From Streptomyces cacaoi (GTDB lineage Bacteria > Actinomycetota > Actinomycetes > Streptomycetales > Streptomycetaceae): a DNA stretch of 64,000 bases. Numbering within the stretch: the stretch's first letter is position 1; every line of letters starts with the position of its first letter. Below the pieces are notes generated by a model that did not search any database, had not been told where the DNA came from, and was given only the letters and a program-made list of their open reading frames with translations. Position numbers and translations under genes: made by a program. Location: assembly GCF_006539165.1 (NCBI RefSeq), contig NZ_BJMM01000010.1:1-64000 (forward strand). Direction: 5' to 3'. Below are positions 17,624-26,664 of the stretch, in pieces.

Positions 17624-18007
17624 ATGATTCTGCTCCGTCGCCTGCTGGGTGACGTGCTGCGTCGGCAGCGCCAACGCCAGGGCCGGACGTTGCGTGAAGT
17701 CTCTTCGTCCGCCCGGGTCTCGCTCGGTTACCTCTCCGAGGTCGAGCGGGGCCAGAAGGAAGCCTCGTCCGAGCTGCTCTCGTCGATCTGCGACGCTCTC
17801 GATGTGCGGATGTCCGAGCTGATGCGGGAGGTCAGCGACGAGCTGGCGCTCGCCGAACTGGCCGAGTCCGCAGCAGCGAGCGACGCGGTGCCGGCGCCGA
17901 TGCGGCCCGTGCTCAACCCGCTCTCGGTCACGTCGATGACCGGAGTGCCCGAAGAGCGCGTCACGATCAAGGCGCCGACGGAAGCCGTGGACGTGGTCGC
18001 CGCCTGA
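17624..18007 (+). CDS. clgR: Transcriptional activator of Clp protease genes (ClgR)
   Basis: A 127-residue XRE-family regulator with its helix-turn-helix at residues 14-70 ([20 protein letters not shown], then [17 protein letters not shown]). This is the highly conserved ClgR core known to activate clpP1/clpC/lon in Streptomyces and Corynebacterium. The protein ends in Val-Val-Ala-Ala; terminal alanines are known degradation signals by which ClpP1P2 turns over this regulator family. A GAGGGAGGAG ribosome site precedes the ATG, and TACGGT at 17537-17542 is a possible -10. It is followed by a strong terminator, so it appears monocistronic. Confidence 0.92.
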   Translation: MILLRRLLGDVLRRQRQRQGRTLREVSSSARVSLGYLSEVERGQKEASSELLSSICDALDVRMSELMREVSDELALAELAESAAASDAVPAPMRPVLNPLSVTSMTGVPEERVTIKAPTEAVDVVAA

Positions 18008-18076
18008 CGGCCGACGTCGCAAGGCGGTCGTGACGCCCGTACGGAACGGGACGTACCGCTTCAGCAGAGGCAGGTG

Positions 18077-18110
18077 AAGGCCCCGCCGGGAAAGTCCCCG
18101 GCGGGGCCTT
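18077..18110. terminator. Strong terminator after clgR
   Basis: A perfect 14-bp stem (AAGGCCCCGCCGGG and its complement) surrounds a 6-nt loop. It lies 70 bp after the clgR stop. Confidence 0.88.
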
Positions 18111-18210
18111 CGGTGTGTGCGGGCGCCGGCGCTCCGGTCGCGGTCCCGTCCGGTACGCGAGAGGATGGCGGCCCGGCTCATCGGTGTTCGAGCGGGCGGG
18201 AGGTGTCGCC

Positions 18211-18480
18211 ATGACCGCCGCACATCCGCTGCCGGCCGTCCGCTGCGCCCTGGCCGCCGTCTCCGCCGGCGCGTGGATCTGGGCGGTGTGGCGCACCGCG
18301 GTGGGCGAAGTCGGGCCGCTGGAGAGCTCGGTCGCCGCCGGCGGCTGGGGGCTCGCTCTGCTGCCGGTGCATGTGAGCCGGCGCGGAGGGGCGGGCCGGG
18401 AGCGTGCGTACCGCTGGGAGCCGCGGCTTCGGGGGCGGGCCGGGCACGGTTCCGGTCCGCGACGACGGCGCGGGGGATAG
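18211..18480 (+). CDS. Small membrane protein of unknown function
   Basis: An 89-residue protein with two hydrophobic segments (about residues 8-26, VRCALAAVSAGAWIWAVW, and 38-52, AAGGWGLALLPVHV) and an Arg/Gly-rich C-terminus. The start was set at the ATG at 18211, which has GGGAGG 7 nt upstream. It sits between the clgR terminator and the convergent nei gene. I do not recognise a family. Confidence 0.6.
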   Translation: MTAAHPLPAVRCALAAVSAGAWIWAVWRTAVGEVGPLESSVAAGGWGLALLPVHVSRRGGAGRERAYRWEPRLRGRAGHGSGPRRRRGG

Positions 18481-18508
18481 GCCCGTCGGCCGTGTGCGGT
18501 ACGGCTGT

Positions 18509-19369
18509 TCAGGCCCGCGGGTCCGTCTGCGGGGCGGGCTGGCAGTGCGGGCAGTACCAGGTGAGGCGCGGGCGTGCGGCGGGGCCGTGGCGGCCGGTGC
18601 GGATCGGGGTGCCGCAGCGGTAGCAGGGGCGGTTCTCCCTGCCGTGCACGGCCAGGGTGCGGTCGGGGCGCGGGCTGGTGGTGGTGCGGCGTACCGGGCT
18701 GTCCTTGTTCGCCTCCAGCAGCCGCTTGGCGACGGTGAGGAGGCGGGCCGGCAGGTGCGGGGGCAGCGAACCGACCGGTGTCCAGGGCGAGGTGTGGGCG
18801 AGGAAGCACAGTTCGGCCGCGTAGATGTTGCCGATTCCGGCGAGGTTGCGCTGGTCGAGCAGCGCTTCGGCCAGCGGGCGCCGGGGATCTTGCAGCAGTC
18901 GGCGTTCGGCTTCCGCCGCGTCCCAGTCGGGGCCGAGAAGGTCCGGGCCCAAATGACCCACCACGGTGAACTCCTCGGCCGTGCGTACCAGTTCGAGCAC
19001 GGGCAGCCGGAAGCCCGTCGCGGTGCGGCCGTTGACGGCGAGGACGGCCCGGATCTGATGTGCGGGCCCGGAACCGCCCAGCCGGGGCGGGGGAGTTGAC
19101 GCCTCCGGGCGTCCCCGGCCCGCGGCGGAGTGCTGCGTGGCGTCGAGCCGCCAGGCGCCGTCCATGCCCAGATGGGAGTGGAGCGTCAGCCCGCCCTCCA
19201 TGCGCATCAGGAGATGCTTGCCGCGGGGTGTGACGTCCAGCACGGTGCGGCCGGTGAGGTCGACGGTGGCGAGGCGGGGCACCCGGAAGTCGGTCCGGGT
19301 GAGCGGATGGCCGGCCAGGGCGGCGTGCAGCGCGTGCGCCGTGCGCCAGACCGTGTCTCCCTCGGGCAT
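18509..19369 (-). CDS. nei: Fpg/Nei-type DNA glycosylase/AP lyase
   Basis: A 286-residue base-excision repair enzyme that removes oxidised bases and cleaves the abasic site. The N-terminus MPEGDTVWRTA carries the catalytic Pro2 and Glu3. Lys in GKHLL is the conserved phosphate-contacting residue. The helix-two-turn-helix region includes DQRNLAGIGNIYAAE, and a C-terminal zinc finger has CYRCG and CPHC. MPEGDTVW rather than MPELPE indicates the actinobacterial Nei2 branch. It follows lhr on the same strand with a 105-nt gap, suggesting a shared repair role. Confidence 0.9.
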   Translation of the reverse strand: MPEGDTVWRTAHALHAALAGHPLTRTDFRVPRLATVDLTGRTVLDVTPRGKHLLMRMEGGLTLHSHLGMDGAWRLDATQHSAAGRGRPEASTPPPRLGGSGPAHQIRAVLAVNGRTATGFRLPVLELVRTAEEFTVVGHLGPDLLGPDWDAAEAERRLLQDPRRPLAEALLDQRNLAGIGNIYAAELCFLAHTSPWTPVGSLPPHLPARLLTVAKRLLEANKDSPVRRTTTSPRPDRTLAVHGRENRPCYRCGTPIRTGRHGPAARPRLTWYCPHCQPAPQTDPRA

Positions 19370-19474
19370 ACGACCATGGTCGCAGGCGTGCGCGGGGCCC
19401 GGGAGAGGACGGGCGTGCGCCGGCGCCCGCGCGCTCACGGAACGTGCCCAGCCGGTCGCGCCCCGGCCGGGCGG

Positions 19475-22400
19475 CTACGAGGGGCGCAGGCGCAGGCCGC
19501 GCGGGGTCGGGTGGAAGCCTGCCGCCTCCAGGGCCGTGGCCAGGGACGAGGAGAGGGCCGGTACGCCGTTGACGCGTTCGACGGTGACCGTGCCGAGCGC
19601 GCCCCGCCGGGCGGCCCCGGCGAGGGCGTCGACCGCGGCCGCGAGCCGGAGACCGCCTTCCTCCTCCGCCGTCCCGGCGGCCTCGTCCCCCTCCTGGGAG
19701 CCCGTCCAGGCCAGCAGCGTCTTGCCGCCGCGTTCGACGTAGAGCGTCAGCGCCCCGTCCACCAAGACCACGAGGGAGCCCGCCTTGCGGCCCGGCTTGT
19801 GGGTGGCGCCCTCCGGCGGGGCCGGCCAGGGGAGGGCCGCGCCGTACGCATTGGCGGGATCGGCCGCCGCCAGAACCAGGGCGCGTGGGCCGGAGCGCCC
19901 GGCGCCCGCCTCACGCTCACGCGCCGTGCTCGCGGCACGCAGCCGGTCGACCGCGCCGTCCATGGCGAACTGGGCCGCGCCCAGCCCCTCCACCACATAG
20001 CCCCGCCGGGCCTGGCCGCTCTCCTCGAACGCCGACAGGACGCGGTAGGCGGCGGAGAACCCGCCCTCGACGCCCTCGGCGGCCACCGCGCCACGGGTGA
20101 CGACGCCGTGCCGGTCCAGCAGCGTGCGGGCCAGCGCATGTGCGCGGTGTGTCGGCTCGCTCTCCGCCGGAGGCAGCAGCGACCAGCGCCCCGCCACCGT
20201 CGGCGGCGCGGAGGCCGGGGCGCGCGCCGGGCCGCGTCTCCCCGCGCCGGTGCCCGCGGCCACCGCGGCCGCGGTGAACGAGCCGTACCGGCCGCGCGGT
20301 GTCGGCCGCCGGGCGCGATGGGCCGTCGATCCCGCGGTACGGCCGGAGCCGAGCAGGGCCCGCAGCGGAGCCAGGGTGTCGCCCGTGACACGGCCCGACC
20401 AGACGAGGTCCCACAGGGCCTGAGCCAGCTGTCCGTCCGTCGCGTCCGGCTCCGTGGCGCGCACCCGCTGGGCGATCTGCCGGAAGAACAGCCCGTAGCC
20501 GCCCTCCAGCGCGGCCAGGACCGCCTGGTGCACCGGCGTCAGCTCCAGCGGGTGCGGGGGCGGCAGCAGCAGCGGGGCGGTGTCCGCGAGGTGCAGCGAG
20601 AGCCAGCCGTCCTTGCCCGGCAGGGCGCCGGCGCCCGCCCAGACGACCTCGCCGGAGGCGGTCAGCTCGTCCAGCAGGGGCGGCGCGTAGTCCGTGACCC
20701 GACCCGGCAGGACGAGCTTCTCCAGCGCGGAGGCGGGCACCGGCGCCCCCTGGAGCTGTTCGACCGTGCGCAGCAGGCCCTCGACGCCGCGCAGGCTGCC
20801 CGTGCCCATGTGCTGCCACTGCGGCAGGAACGCCGCCAGCGCCGTCGGCGGTACCGGCTCCAGCTCCTGCCGGAGCGCGGCGAGGGAGCGGCGGCGCAGC
20901 CGGCGCAGCACACCCGCGTCGCACCACTCCTGGCCCACGCCTGCCGGGTGGAACTCGCCCTGCACGAGGCGGCCGGCCGCGGCGAGGCGGTGCAGCGCGC
21001 CGTCGGCCACGGCCGTGCCCAGGCCGAAGCGGGCCGCCGCGTCCCCCGAGGTGAACGGGCCGTGGGTGCGGGCGTGGCGGGCCAGCAGATCGCCCAGCGG
21101 ATCGGCGACGGGCTCGGTGAACGCCTCGGGCACGCCCACCGGCAGGGCAGCGCCGAGCGCGTCCCGCAGCCGGCCCGCGTCCTCGATCGCCGCCCAGTGC
21201 TCCCGCCCGGCGATGCGGACCCGGATGGCCCGGCGGGCGGCCTCCAGCTCGGCGGGCCAGGACGGTTCGGCGCCGCGCTCGGTCAACTCCTCGCCCGTCA
21301 GCGGGCCGAGCACGCGCAGCGCGTCCGCGACGCCCTCGACGTCCTTGATCCGGCGCTCGTCGGTGCGCCACTGAAGCTCCCGCTCCAGCTCCCGCAGCAC
21401 GTCCGCGTCGAGCAGCTCGCGCAGTTCGGCCTGGCCGAGCAGCTCGGACAGCAGCCGGGAGTCCAGGGAGAGCGCTGCGGCGCGGCGCTCGGCGAGCGGG
21501 GAGTCGCCCTCGTAGAGGTACTGCGCGACGTAGCCGAACAGCAGGGAGCGGGCGAACGGTGACGGTTCCGGGGTGGTCACCTCGACCATGCGCACCCGGC
21601 GGGATTCGACGTCCCCCATCAGCTCCGTCAGGCCCGGCACGTCGAACACGTCCTGGAGGCACTCGCGTACCGCCTCCAGGATGATCGGGAACGAACCGAA
21701 CTCGCTCGCCACCTGGAGCAGTTGTGCGGCGCGCTGGCGCTGCTGCCACAGCGGGGTGCGCTTGCCGGGGCTGCGCCGGGGCAGCAGCAGCGCGCGGGAG
21801 GCGCACTCCCGGAAGCGCGCGGCGAACAGCGCCGAGCCGCCCACCTGGTCGGTGACGAGCTGCTCCACCTCGCCCTTGTCGAACAGGACGTCGTTCGTGC
21901 CGAGCGGCGGCTGATCGGGGTCGGTGGCCGGCGTCGACGGGGACGACGGCTCCTCGTCGAACATGTCCAGCCCCATCAGCTCGGCGTCCGGCAGCCGCAG
22001 CACCAGGCCGTCGTCGGCGTGCATGACCTGCGCGTCCATGCCGTACCGCTCGGTGAGCCGGGCGCCGATGGCCAGCGCCCACGGCGCGTGCACCTGGGCA
22101 CCGAACGGGGAGTGGACGACGATGCGCCAATCGCCCAGCTCGTCCCGGAAGCGTTCGACGACGATCGTGCGGTCGTCGGGCAGATGGCCCGTCGCCTCGC
22201 GCTGCTCGTCCAGATAGGCCAGGAGATTGCGCCGCGCCAGCTCGTCCATCCCCGCGGCGGCCAGGCGCTCTTCCGCGCTCTCGCGGGTGAGGGCGCCCAC
22301 CTCGCGCACGAACGCGCCCAGCGCGCGGCCGAGTTCGAGCGGCCTGCCGAGCTGGTCGCCGCGCCAGAACGGGAGCCGGCCCGGGACGCCCGGTGCGGGG

Positions 22401-24211
22401 GTGACCAGGACGCGGTCGCGGGTGATGTCCTCGATGCGCCAGGACGTGGTGCCCAGGGTGAACACATCGCCCACCCGGGACTCGTAGACCATCTCCTCGT
22501 CCAGTTCGCCGACCCGGCCGCCGCCCTTCTTCGGGTCGGCCCCCGCGAGGAACACCCCGAACAGGCCGCGGTCCGGGATCGTGCCGCCGGAGGTGACGGC
22601 CAGGCGCTGCGCACCCGGCCGCCCGGTGAGCGTGTTGGTGACCCGGTCCCACACCAGCCGGGGACGCAGCTCCGCGAAGGCGTCCGAGGGGTAGCGGCCC
22701 GCGAGCATGTCGAGCACCGAGACGTACGCCGACTCCGGCAGCCCGGAGAAGGGAGCGGCCCGGCGTACCAGGGCGAGCAGTTCGTCCACGTCCCAGCTGT
22801 CCACGGCGACCATCGCCACGATCTGCTGCGCGAGCACGTCCAGCGGGTTGGAGGGGATCCGCAGCGCCTCGATGGCGCCCTCGCGTATCCGTTCCGTGAC
22901 CACCGCCGACTGCACCAGATCCCCGCGGTACTTGGGGAAGACGACGCCCGCCGAGACGGCGCCCACCTGATGCCCCGCACGCCCGACACGTTGCAGGCCG
23001 GAGGCGACCGACGGGGGCGACTCCACCTGGACGACGAGATCCACCGCGCCCATGTCGATCCCCAGCTCCAGGCTGGAGGTGGCGACGACCGAGGGCAGCC
23101 GGCCGGCCTTGAGGTCCTCCTCGACCTGGGCGCGCTGCTCCTTGGAGACCGAGCCGTGGTGGGCGCGGGCGATCAGTGCGGGGGCGCCGCCGGCCGCTCC
23201 GGCGTTGCCCATCAGCTCGGCCGGGGAGTGGTCCTCCGGCATCGGCTCGCCCGTCGCCCGCTCGTAGGCGATCTCGTTCAGCCGGTTGCACAAACGCTCG
23301 GCCAGGCGGCGCGAGTTGGCGAAGACGATGGTGGAGCGGTGCGCCTGGATGAGATCGGTGATCCGCTCCTCGACCGAGGGCCAGATGGACGGCTTCCCGC
23401 CGCCGCCCGGCCCTCCGCCGCCGGGCCCGGCCGCGTCCTGGGCGGGCGAGCTGCCCAGCTCGCCCATGTCCTCGACGGGGACGACGACGGAGAGGGCGAA
23501 CTCCTTGCCGGAGGCCGGCTGGACGATCGCCGCGTTGCGGCGCGGGGAGAGGAACCTGGCCACCTCGTCGACCGGGCGGACCGTCGCGGACAGGCCGATA
23601 CGACGGGCCGGACGCTCCAGCATCTGGTCGAGCCGCTCCAGCGAGAGCGCCAGATGGGCACCCCGCTTGGTGCCCGCCACCGCGTGGACCTCGTCCACGA
23701 TGACCGTCTCCACACCGGAGAGCGCGTCCCTGGCCGCGGACGTCAGCATCAGGAACAGCGATTCGGGCGTGGTGATCAGGATGTCCGGCGGGCGGCGGGC
23801 CAGGGAGCGGCGGTCGGCTGCCGGGGTGTCGCCGGAGCGGATACCGACCCGGACGTCCGGCTCGGCCAGGCCCAGACGGACGGACTCGTGCCGGATGCCC
23901 GTCAGCGGGCTGCGCAGATTGCGTTCGACGTCGACCGCGAGCGCCTTGAGCGGGGAGACGTACAGCACCCGGCAGCGCTTGAGGGGATCGGCGGGCGGCG
24001 GCGTCGAGGCGAGGGCGTCCAGGGAGGCGAGGAACGCGGCCAGCGTCTTGCCCGAGCCCGTCGGCGCGACGACGAGCGCGTCGGAATCCTGGGCCAGGGC
24101 ACGCCAGGCGCCCTCCTGCGCGGAGGTCGGCTCACGGAAGGCGCCCGTGAACCAGGCACGGGTCGCCGGTGAGAATGCGTCCAGCACGGATGTCCTGCCC
24201 ATGTTCCCCAT
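19475..24211 (-). CDS. lhr: Lhr-type superfamily 2 DNA helicase
   Basis: A 1578-residue ATP-dependent 3'-to-5' DNA helicase. Walker A is APTGSGKTLAAF, the DExH box is IVDEVHAVAGTKRG, and motifs V-VI are SSLELGIDMGAVD and LQRVGRAGHQVG. These lie in the first 500 residues, followed by the Lhr winged-helix/beta-barrel core and a long C-terminal domain typical of full-length Lhr (about 1500 residues in mycobacteria). In mycobacteria lhr is induced by DNA damage. Two ATGs, 24211 and 24202, are possible starts; the second has GGGGA close upstream. It is divergent from the AraC-type gene. Confidence 0.93.
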   Translation of the reverse strand: MGNMGRTSVLDAFSPATRAWFTGAFREPTSAQEGAWRALAQDSDALVVAPTGSGKTLAAFLASLDALASTPPPADPLKRCRVLYVSPLKALAVDVERNLRSPLTGIRHESVRLGLAEPDVRVGIRSGDTPAADRRSLARRPPDILITTPESLFLMLTSAARDALSGVETVIVDEVHAVAGTKRGAHLALSLERLDQMLERPARRIGLSATVRPVDEVARFLSPRRNAAIVQPASGKEFALSVVVPVEDMGELGSSPAQDAAGPGGGGPGGGGKPSIWPSVEERITDLIQAHRSTIVFANSRRLAERLCNRLNEIAYERATGEPMPEDHSPAELMGNAGAAGGAPALIARAHHGSVSKEQRAQVEEDLKAGRLPSVVATSSLELGIDMGAVDLVVQVESPPSVASGLQRVGRAGHQVGAVSAGVVFPKYRGDLVQSAVVTERIREGAIEALRIPSNPLDVLAQQIVAMVAVDSWDVDELLALVRRAAPFSGLPESAYVSVLDMLAGRYPSDAFAELRPRLVWDRVTNTLTGRPGAQRLAVTSGGTIPDRGLFGVFLAGADPKKGGGRVGELDEEMVYESRVGDVFTLGTTSWRIEDITRDRVLVTPAPGVPGRLPFWRGDQLGRPLELGRALGAFVREVGALTRESAEERLAAAGMDELARRNLLAYLDEQREATGHLPDDRTIVVERFRDELGDWRIVVHSPFGAQVHAPWALAIGARLTERYGMDAQVMHADDGLVLRLPDAELMGLDMFDEEPSSPSTPATDPDQPPLGTNDVLFDKGEVEQLVTDQVGGSALFAARFRECASRALLLPRRSPGKRTPLWQQRQRAAQLLQVASEFGSFPIILEAVRECLQDVFDVPGLTELMGDVESRRVRMVEVTTPEPSPFARSLLFGYVAQYLYEGDSPLAERRAAALSLDSRLLSELLGQAELRELLDADVLRELERELQWRTDERRIKDVEGVADALRVLGPLTGEELTERGAEPSWPAELEAARRAIRVRIAGREHWAAIEDAGRLRDALGAALPVGVPEAFTEPVADPLGDLLARHARTHGPFTSGDAAARFGLGTAVADGALHRLAAAGRLVQGEFHPAGVGQEWCDAGVLRRLRRRSLAALRQELEPVPPTALAAFLPQWQHMGTGSLRGVEGLLRTVEQLQGAPVPASALEKLVLPGRVTDYAPPLLDELTASGEVVWAGAGALPGKDGWLSLHLADTAPLLLPPPHPLELTPVHQAVLAALEGGYGLFFRQIAQRVRATEPDATDGQLAQALWDLVWSGRVTGDTLAPLRALLGSGRTAGSTAHRARRPTPRGRYGSFTAAAVAAGTGAGRRGPARAPASAPPTVAGRWSLLPPAESEPTHRAHALARTLLDRHGVVTRGAVAAEGVEGGFSAAYRVLSAFEESGQARRGYVVEGLGAAQFAMDGAVDRLRAASTAREREAGAGRSGPRALVLAAADPANAYGAALPWPAPPEGATHKPGRKAGSLVVLVDGALTLYVERGGKTLLAWTGSQEGDEAAGTAEEEGGLRLAAAVDALAGAARRGALGTVTVERVNGVPALSSSLATALEAAGFHPTPRGLRLRPS

Positions 24212-24380
24212 CGTGCAGCACGGCACCGACAGCGGCGGCCGCTCCGTGGCCGGGGCCCGGCGGCCCGCTCCGGGTGACGGTGTGTGCACGCAGCGGGGCC
24301 GAGGCGTCCGGCGGCACGCCCCGGCCGATCGGGCGGGGCGTGCCGCCGCGTGCCCGCGCGAGCGGCACAGAATGTATGGC

Positions 24381-25235
24381 ATGAGCAGCACAGGGGAGAG
24401 CGCGCGGTACTGGGAGTCGCCGCAGCTGCCGGGGGTCGACCTGCTCCAGGCCCGCTACATCAGCAAGACGTTCACACGCCACACCCACGAGACCTATGTC
24501 ATCGCCGCGATCACCGGGGGCGTCGAGGCCTTCCACCACGGCGGAAGCGTGTACAAGGCCGGGCCCGGGTCCCTCGCGCTGATCAACCCGGACACGCTCC
24601 ACACCGGACACGCCGGTGCGCCCGGAGGCTGGCGCTACGAGGTGCTCTACCCGGACCCGCGGCTGGTCGCGCGCATCGCCGCGGAGACCACCTCGCTGCG
24701 CGGAACACCCGGCTTCACCGCGCCTGCCTTCCACGACCCGGTGGCCGCACGCTGGGTGCAGGAGGTGCACCGCGCCGTCGACGAGGGCAACGCGCTCGCC
24801 GCCGACAGCGTCCTGCACAGCCTGGTGGCCCGTCTGCTGTGGCGGAACGGCGGCCCCCTGCCCGCCCGGGCCGTGCACCCGGCGGGCGCGGCGGTCGCAC
24901 GGCAGGCGCGGGAGCTGCTGGAGACGGAAATGGCCGACCCGCCGGCCCTGGAGGCGCTCGCCCGGCGGCTGGGCACCAGTCCCTTCGCGCTCTCCCGCGC
25001 GTTCCGTGCCGCGTACGGCCTCCCGCCGCACGCCTGGCTCACCACCGCGCGTGTGCACCGGGCACGGCGGCTCCTGGACGCCGGGCTGCCGCCCGCCGAA
25101 GCCGCCACAGCTGTCGGCTTCACCGACCAGCCGCATCTGACCCGTCACTTCGGCCGCGTCCTGGGCATCCCGCCCGGCGCCTACCAGCGGGGCCGCGCAA
25201 GAACGTACAAGACTCGCGAGGATGTGCGGTCCTAG
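24381..25235 (+). CDS. AraC-family regulator, likely of azlCD
   Basis: A 284-residue protein. The N-terminal cupin-like ligand domain (residues 15-150, KTFTRHTHETYVIAAITGG) is followed by two helix-turn-helix motifs at about 185-275 (LARRLGTSPFALSRAFRAAY and AAEAATAVGF-type). The AzlC gene begins 10 nt after its stop and its -10 box overlaps the end of this gene, so control of the amino-acid exporter is the likely job. An ATG at 24372 is also in frame. Confidence 0.85.
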   Translation: MSSTGESARYWESPQLPGVDLLQARYISKTFTRHTHETYVIAAITGGVEAFHHGGSVYKAGPGSLALINPDTLHTGHAGAPGGWRYEVLYPDPRLVARIAAETTSLRGTPGFTAPAFHDPVAARWVQEVHRAVDEGNALAADSVLHSLVARLLWRNGGPLPARAVHPAGAAVARQARELLETEMADPPALEALARRLGTSPFALSRAFRAAYGLPPHAWLTTARVHRARRLLDAGLPPAEAATAVGFTDQPHLTRHFGRVLGIPPGAYQRGRARTYKTREDVRS

Positions 25236-25238
25236 CGT
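25233..25238 (+). promoter_or_regulatory. -10 box for leaderless azlC transcript
   Basis: TAGCGT overlaps the AraC-type stop codon and ends 7 nt before the azlC ATG. No ribosome site is present between. Confidence 0.5.
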
Positions 25239-25245
25239 CGCGCGC

Positions 25246-26283
25246 ATGCCACACCAGACAGATGACGGCTCCGCGGTGCCCCGCGGACGCTGCGGCGCCG
25301 CACCGGCGGGGGACGGCGCGCCGCGCGACGAGCACGACAAGGCGCCGGGCCCCGCCGGGAACGCCGGGAACACCGGGAACGCCGGGAACGCCGGGGACAC
25401 GGTCCCTGCCGACGCACGGGGCGACGTCGCGTGCACGGAAACCGCGTCCAGGGAGGAGTTCCCGGCCGACGGCGCTTCTGCTGCGGACGCCCGCGCGGAG
25501 AGGGCCCGGCAGACCGGCCCGCGCGCGGCTGCCGACCGTGCGGTCGCGCGGGACGCGCTCGGGGTCGGTGTCGCCGTCGGCCTGTCCGGGTTCGCCTTCG
25601 GGGTGACAGCTGCGGGCGCGGGGATCACCGTCGCGCAAGCCTGTGCGCTGAGCCTGTTCGTCTTCACCGGAGCGTCCCAGTTCGCACTGGTCGGCGCGCT
25701 GGCCGCCGGCGGAAATCCCCTCACAGCTGCGGCAGGCGCCTTCTTCCTCGGCGTACGGAACGCCTTCTACGGGCTGCGGCTGTCCGCCCTGCTGCGGCTG
25801 CCCGGCACGGTGCGTCCCGTGGCGGCCCACTGGGTCATCGACGAGACGTCCCTCGTCACGCTGGCGCAGCCCGACACCCGCCGTGCCCGGCTCGGGTTCA
25901 CCGTCACGGGCGCCTCGCTCTTCGCCCTGTGGAACCTCACCACGCTGCTGGGCGCCCTGGGCGCCGAGGCGCTCGGGGACACCGAGGCATGGGGGCTCGA
26001 CGCGGCGGGCCCGGCCGTTTTCCTCGCTCTGCTGGCGCCGATGCTGCGCGAGCGCGTCGAACGGGCGGCGGCCCTGCTGGCCGTCGTGGCGGCGCTCGCG
26101 CTGCTGCCCGTACTGCCGGCGGGCGTGCCCGTACTCGTGGCGGCGCTGGCGGCCCCCGTCGCGCTCTTCGCGCTGGGACGCTCCGCGGCGCCGGGGAACG
26201 ACGCGGGCCCGGCCGGGGGCCGGACGGACGACGAAGCGAGCGCCGGGCCCGCCGGCGGGGACGAGAGCGAGGAGGAACGGTGA
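25246..26283 (+). CDS. azlC: AzlC-family branched-chain amino acid exporter, large subunit
   Basis: A 345-residue membrane protein. Residues from about 110 onward form the usual AzlC core of about 230 residues (GLSGFAFGVTAAGAG, then LFVFTGASQFALVGAL, then FFLGVRNAFYGLRL). The pair AzlC/AzlD exports branched-chain amino acids or analogues. The first 110 residues are an unusual hydrophilic, Ala/Gly/Asp-rich extension, partly coded by a nonamer repeat. An internal start is possible but no better ribosome site is evident. It overlaps azlD by 4 nt. Confidence 0.85.
   Translation: MPHQTDDGSAVPRGRCGAAPAGDGAPRDEHDKAPGPAGNAGNTGNAGNAGDTVPADARGDVACTETASREEFPADGASAADARAERARQTGPRAAADRAVARDALGVGVAVGLSGFAFGVTAAGAGITVAQACALSLFVFTGASQFALVGALAAGGNPLTAAAGAFFLGVRNAFYGLRLSALLRLPGTVRPVAAHWVIDETSLVTLAQPDTRRARLGFTVTGASLFALWNLTTLLGALGAEALGDTEAWGLDAAGPAVFLALLAPMLRERVERAAALLAVVAALALLPVLPAGVPVLVAALAAPVALFALGRSAAPGNDAGPAGGRTDDEASAGPAGGDESEEER
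25354..25398 (+). repeat. Five 9-bp tandem repeats in azlC
   Basis: Five contiguous units of GCCGGGAAC, with one A-for-G and one G-for-A variant, encode (Ala/Thr)-Gly-Asn repeats in the N-terminal extension. The in-frame unit length allows copy-number change without a frameshift. Confidence 0.85.
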
Positions 26284-26585
26284 GCGTCTGGATCGCCATC
26301 GGCGTCACAGCTGTGGGGTGTTACCTGGCGAAACTGCTGGGTCTCTCCGTCCCCGCCGGTGTTCTGGAACGCCCGGTGGCCAAGCGGCTCGCCGCGCTCG
26401 TCCCGGTGGCGCTGCTGGCCGCCCTGACGGCACAGCAGACCTTCGCCGACGAGGTACGGCTCGTCCTGGACGCGCGTGCCGCGGGGGTCGCCGCTGCCGC
26501 CGTGGCCCTGCTGCTGCGCGCGCCCTTCCTGGCCGTCGTGGCCGCGGCCGTCCTCGTCACCGCCGGGGTCCGGGCACTGGCATGA
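26280..26585 (+). CDS. azlD: AzlD-family small subunit of the amino acid exporter
   Basis: A 101-residue protein with three to four hydrophobic helices (VWIAIGVTAVGCYLAKLLG, LAALVPVALLAALTAQQTF and a C-terminal pair). This is typical of the small AzlD partner. GTG at 26280 overlaps the azlC stop (GTGA) with GGAGGAA upstream, so translation is coupled. Confidence 0.85.
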   Translation: MSVWIAIGVTAVGCYLAKLLGLSVPAGVLERPVAKRLAALVPVALLAALTAQQTFADEVRLVLDARAAGVAAAAVALLLRAPFLAVVAAAVLVTAGVRALA

Positions 26586-26664
26586 CCCGGCAGTGCACGG
26601 CCCCGCGGCTCCGGCAGATGCGCGAGGAAGGGCGCGTCCGCCCGACGGGACGGGGAACGGACGG

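Noticed and set aside
25354..25398. CRISPR-like or VNTR array outside coding sequence
   Set aside because: The 9-bp units are contiguous, in frame and inside azlC, with no spacers.
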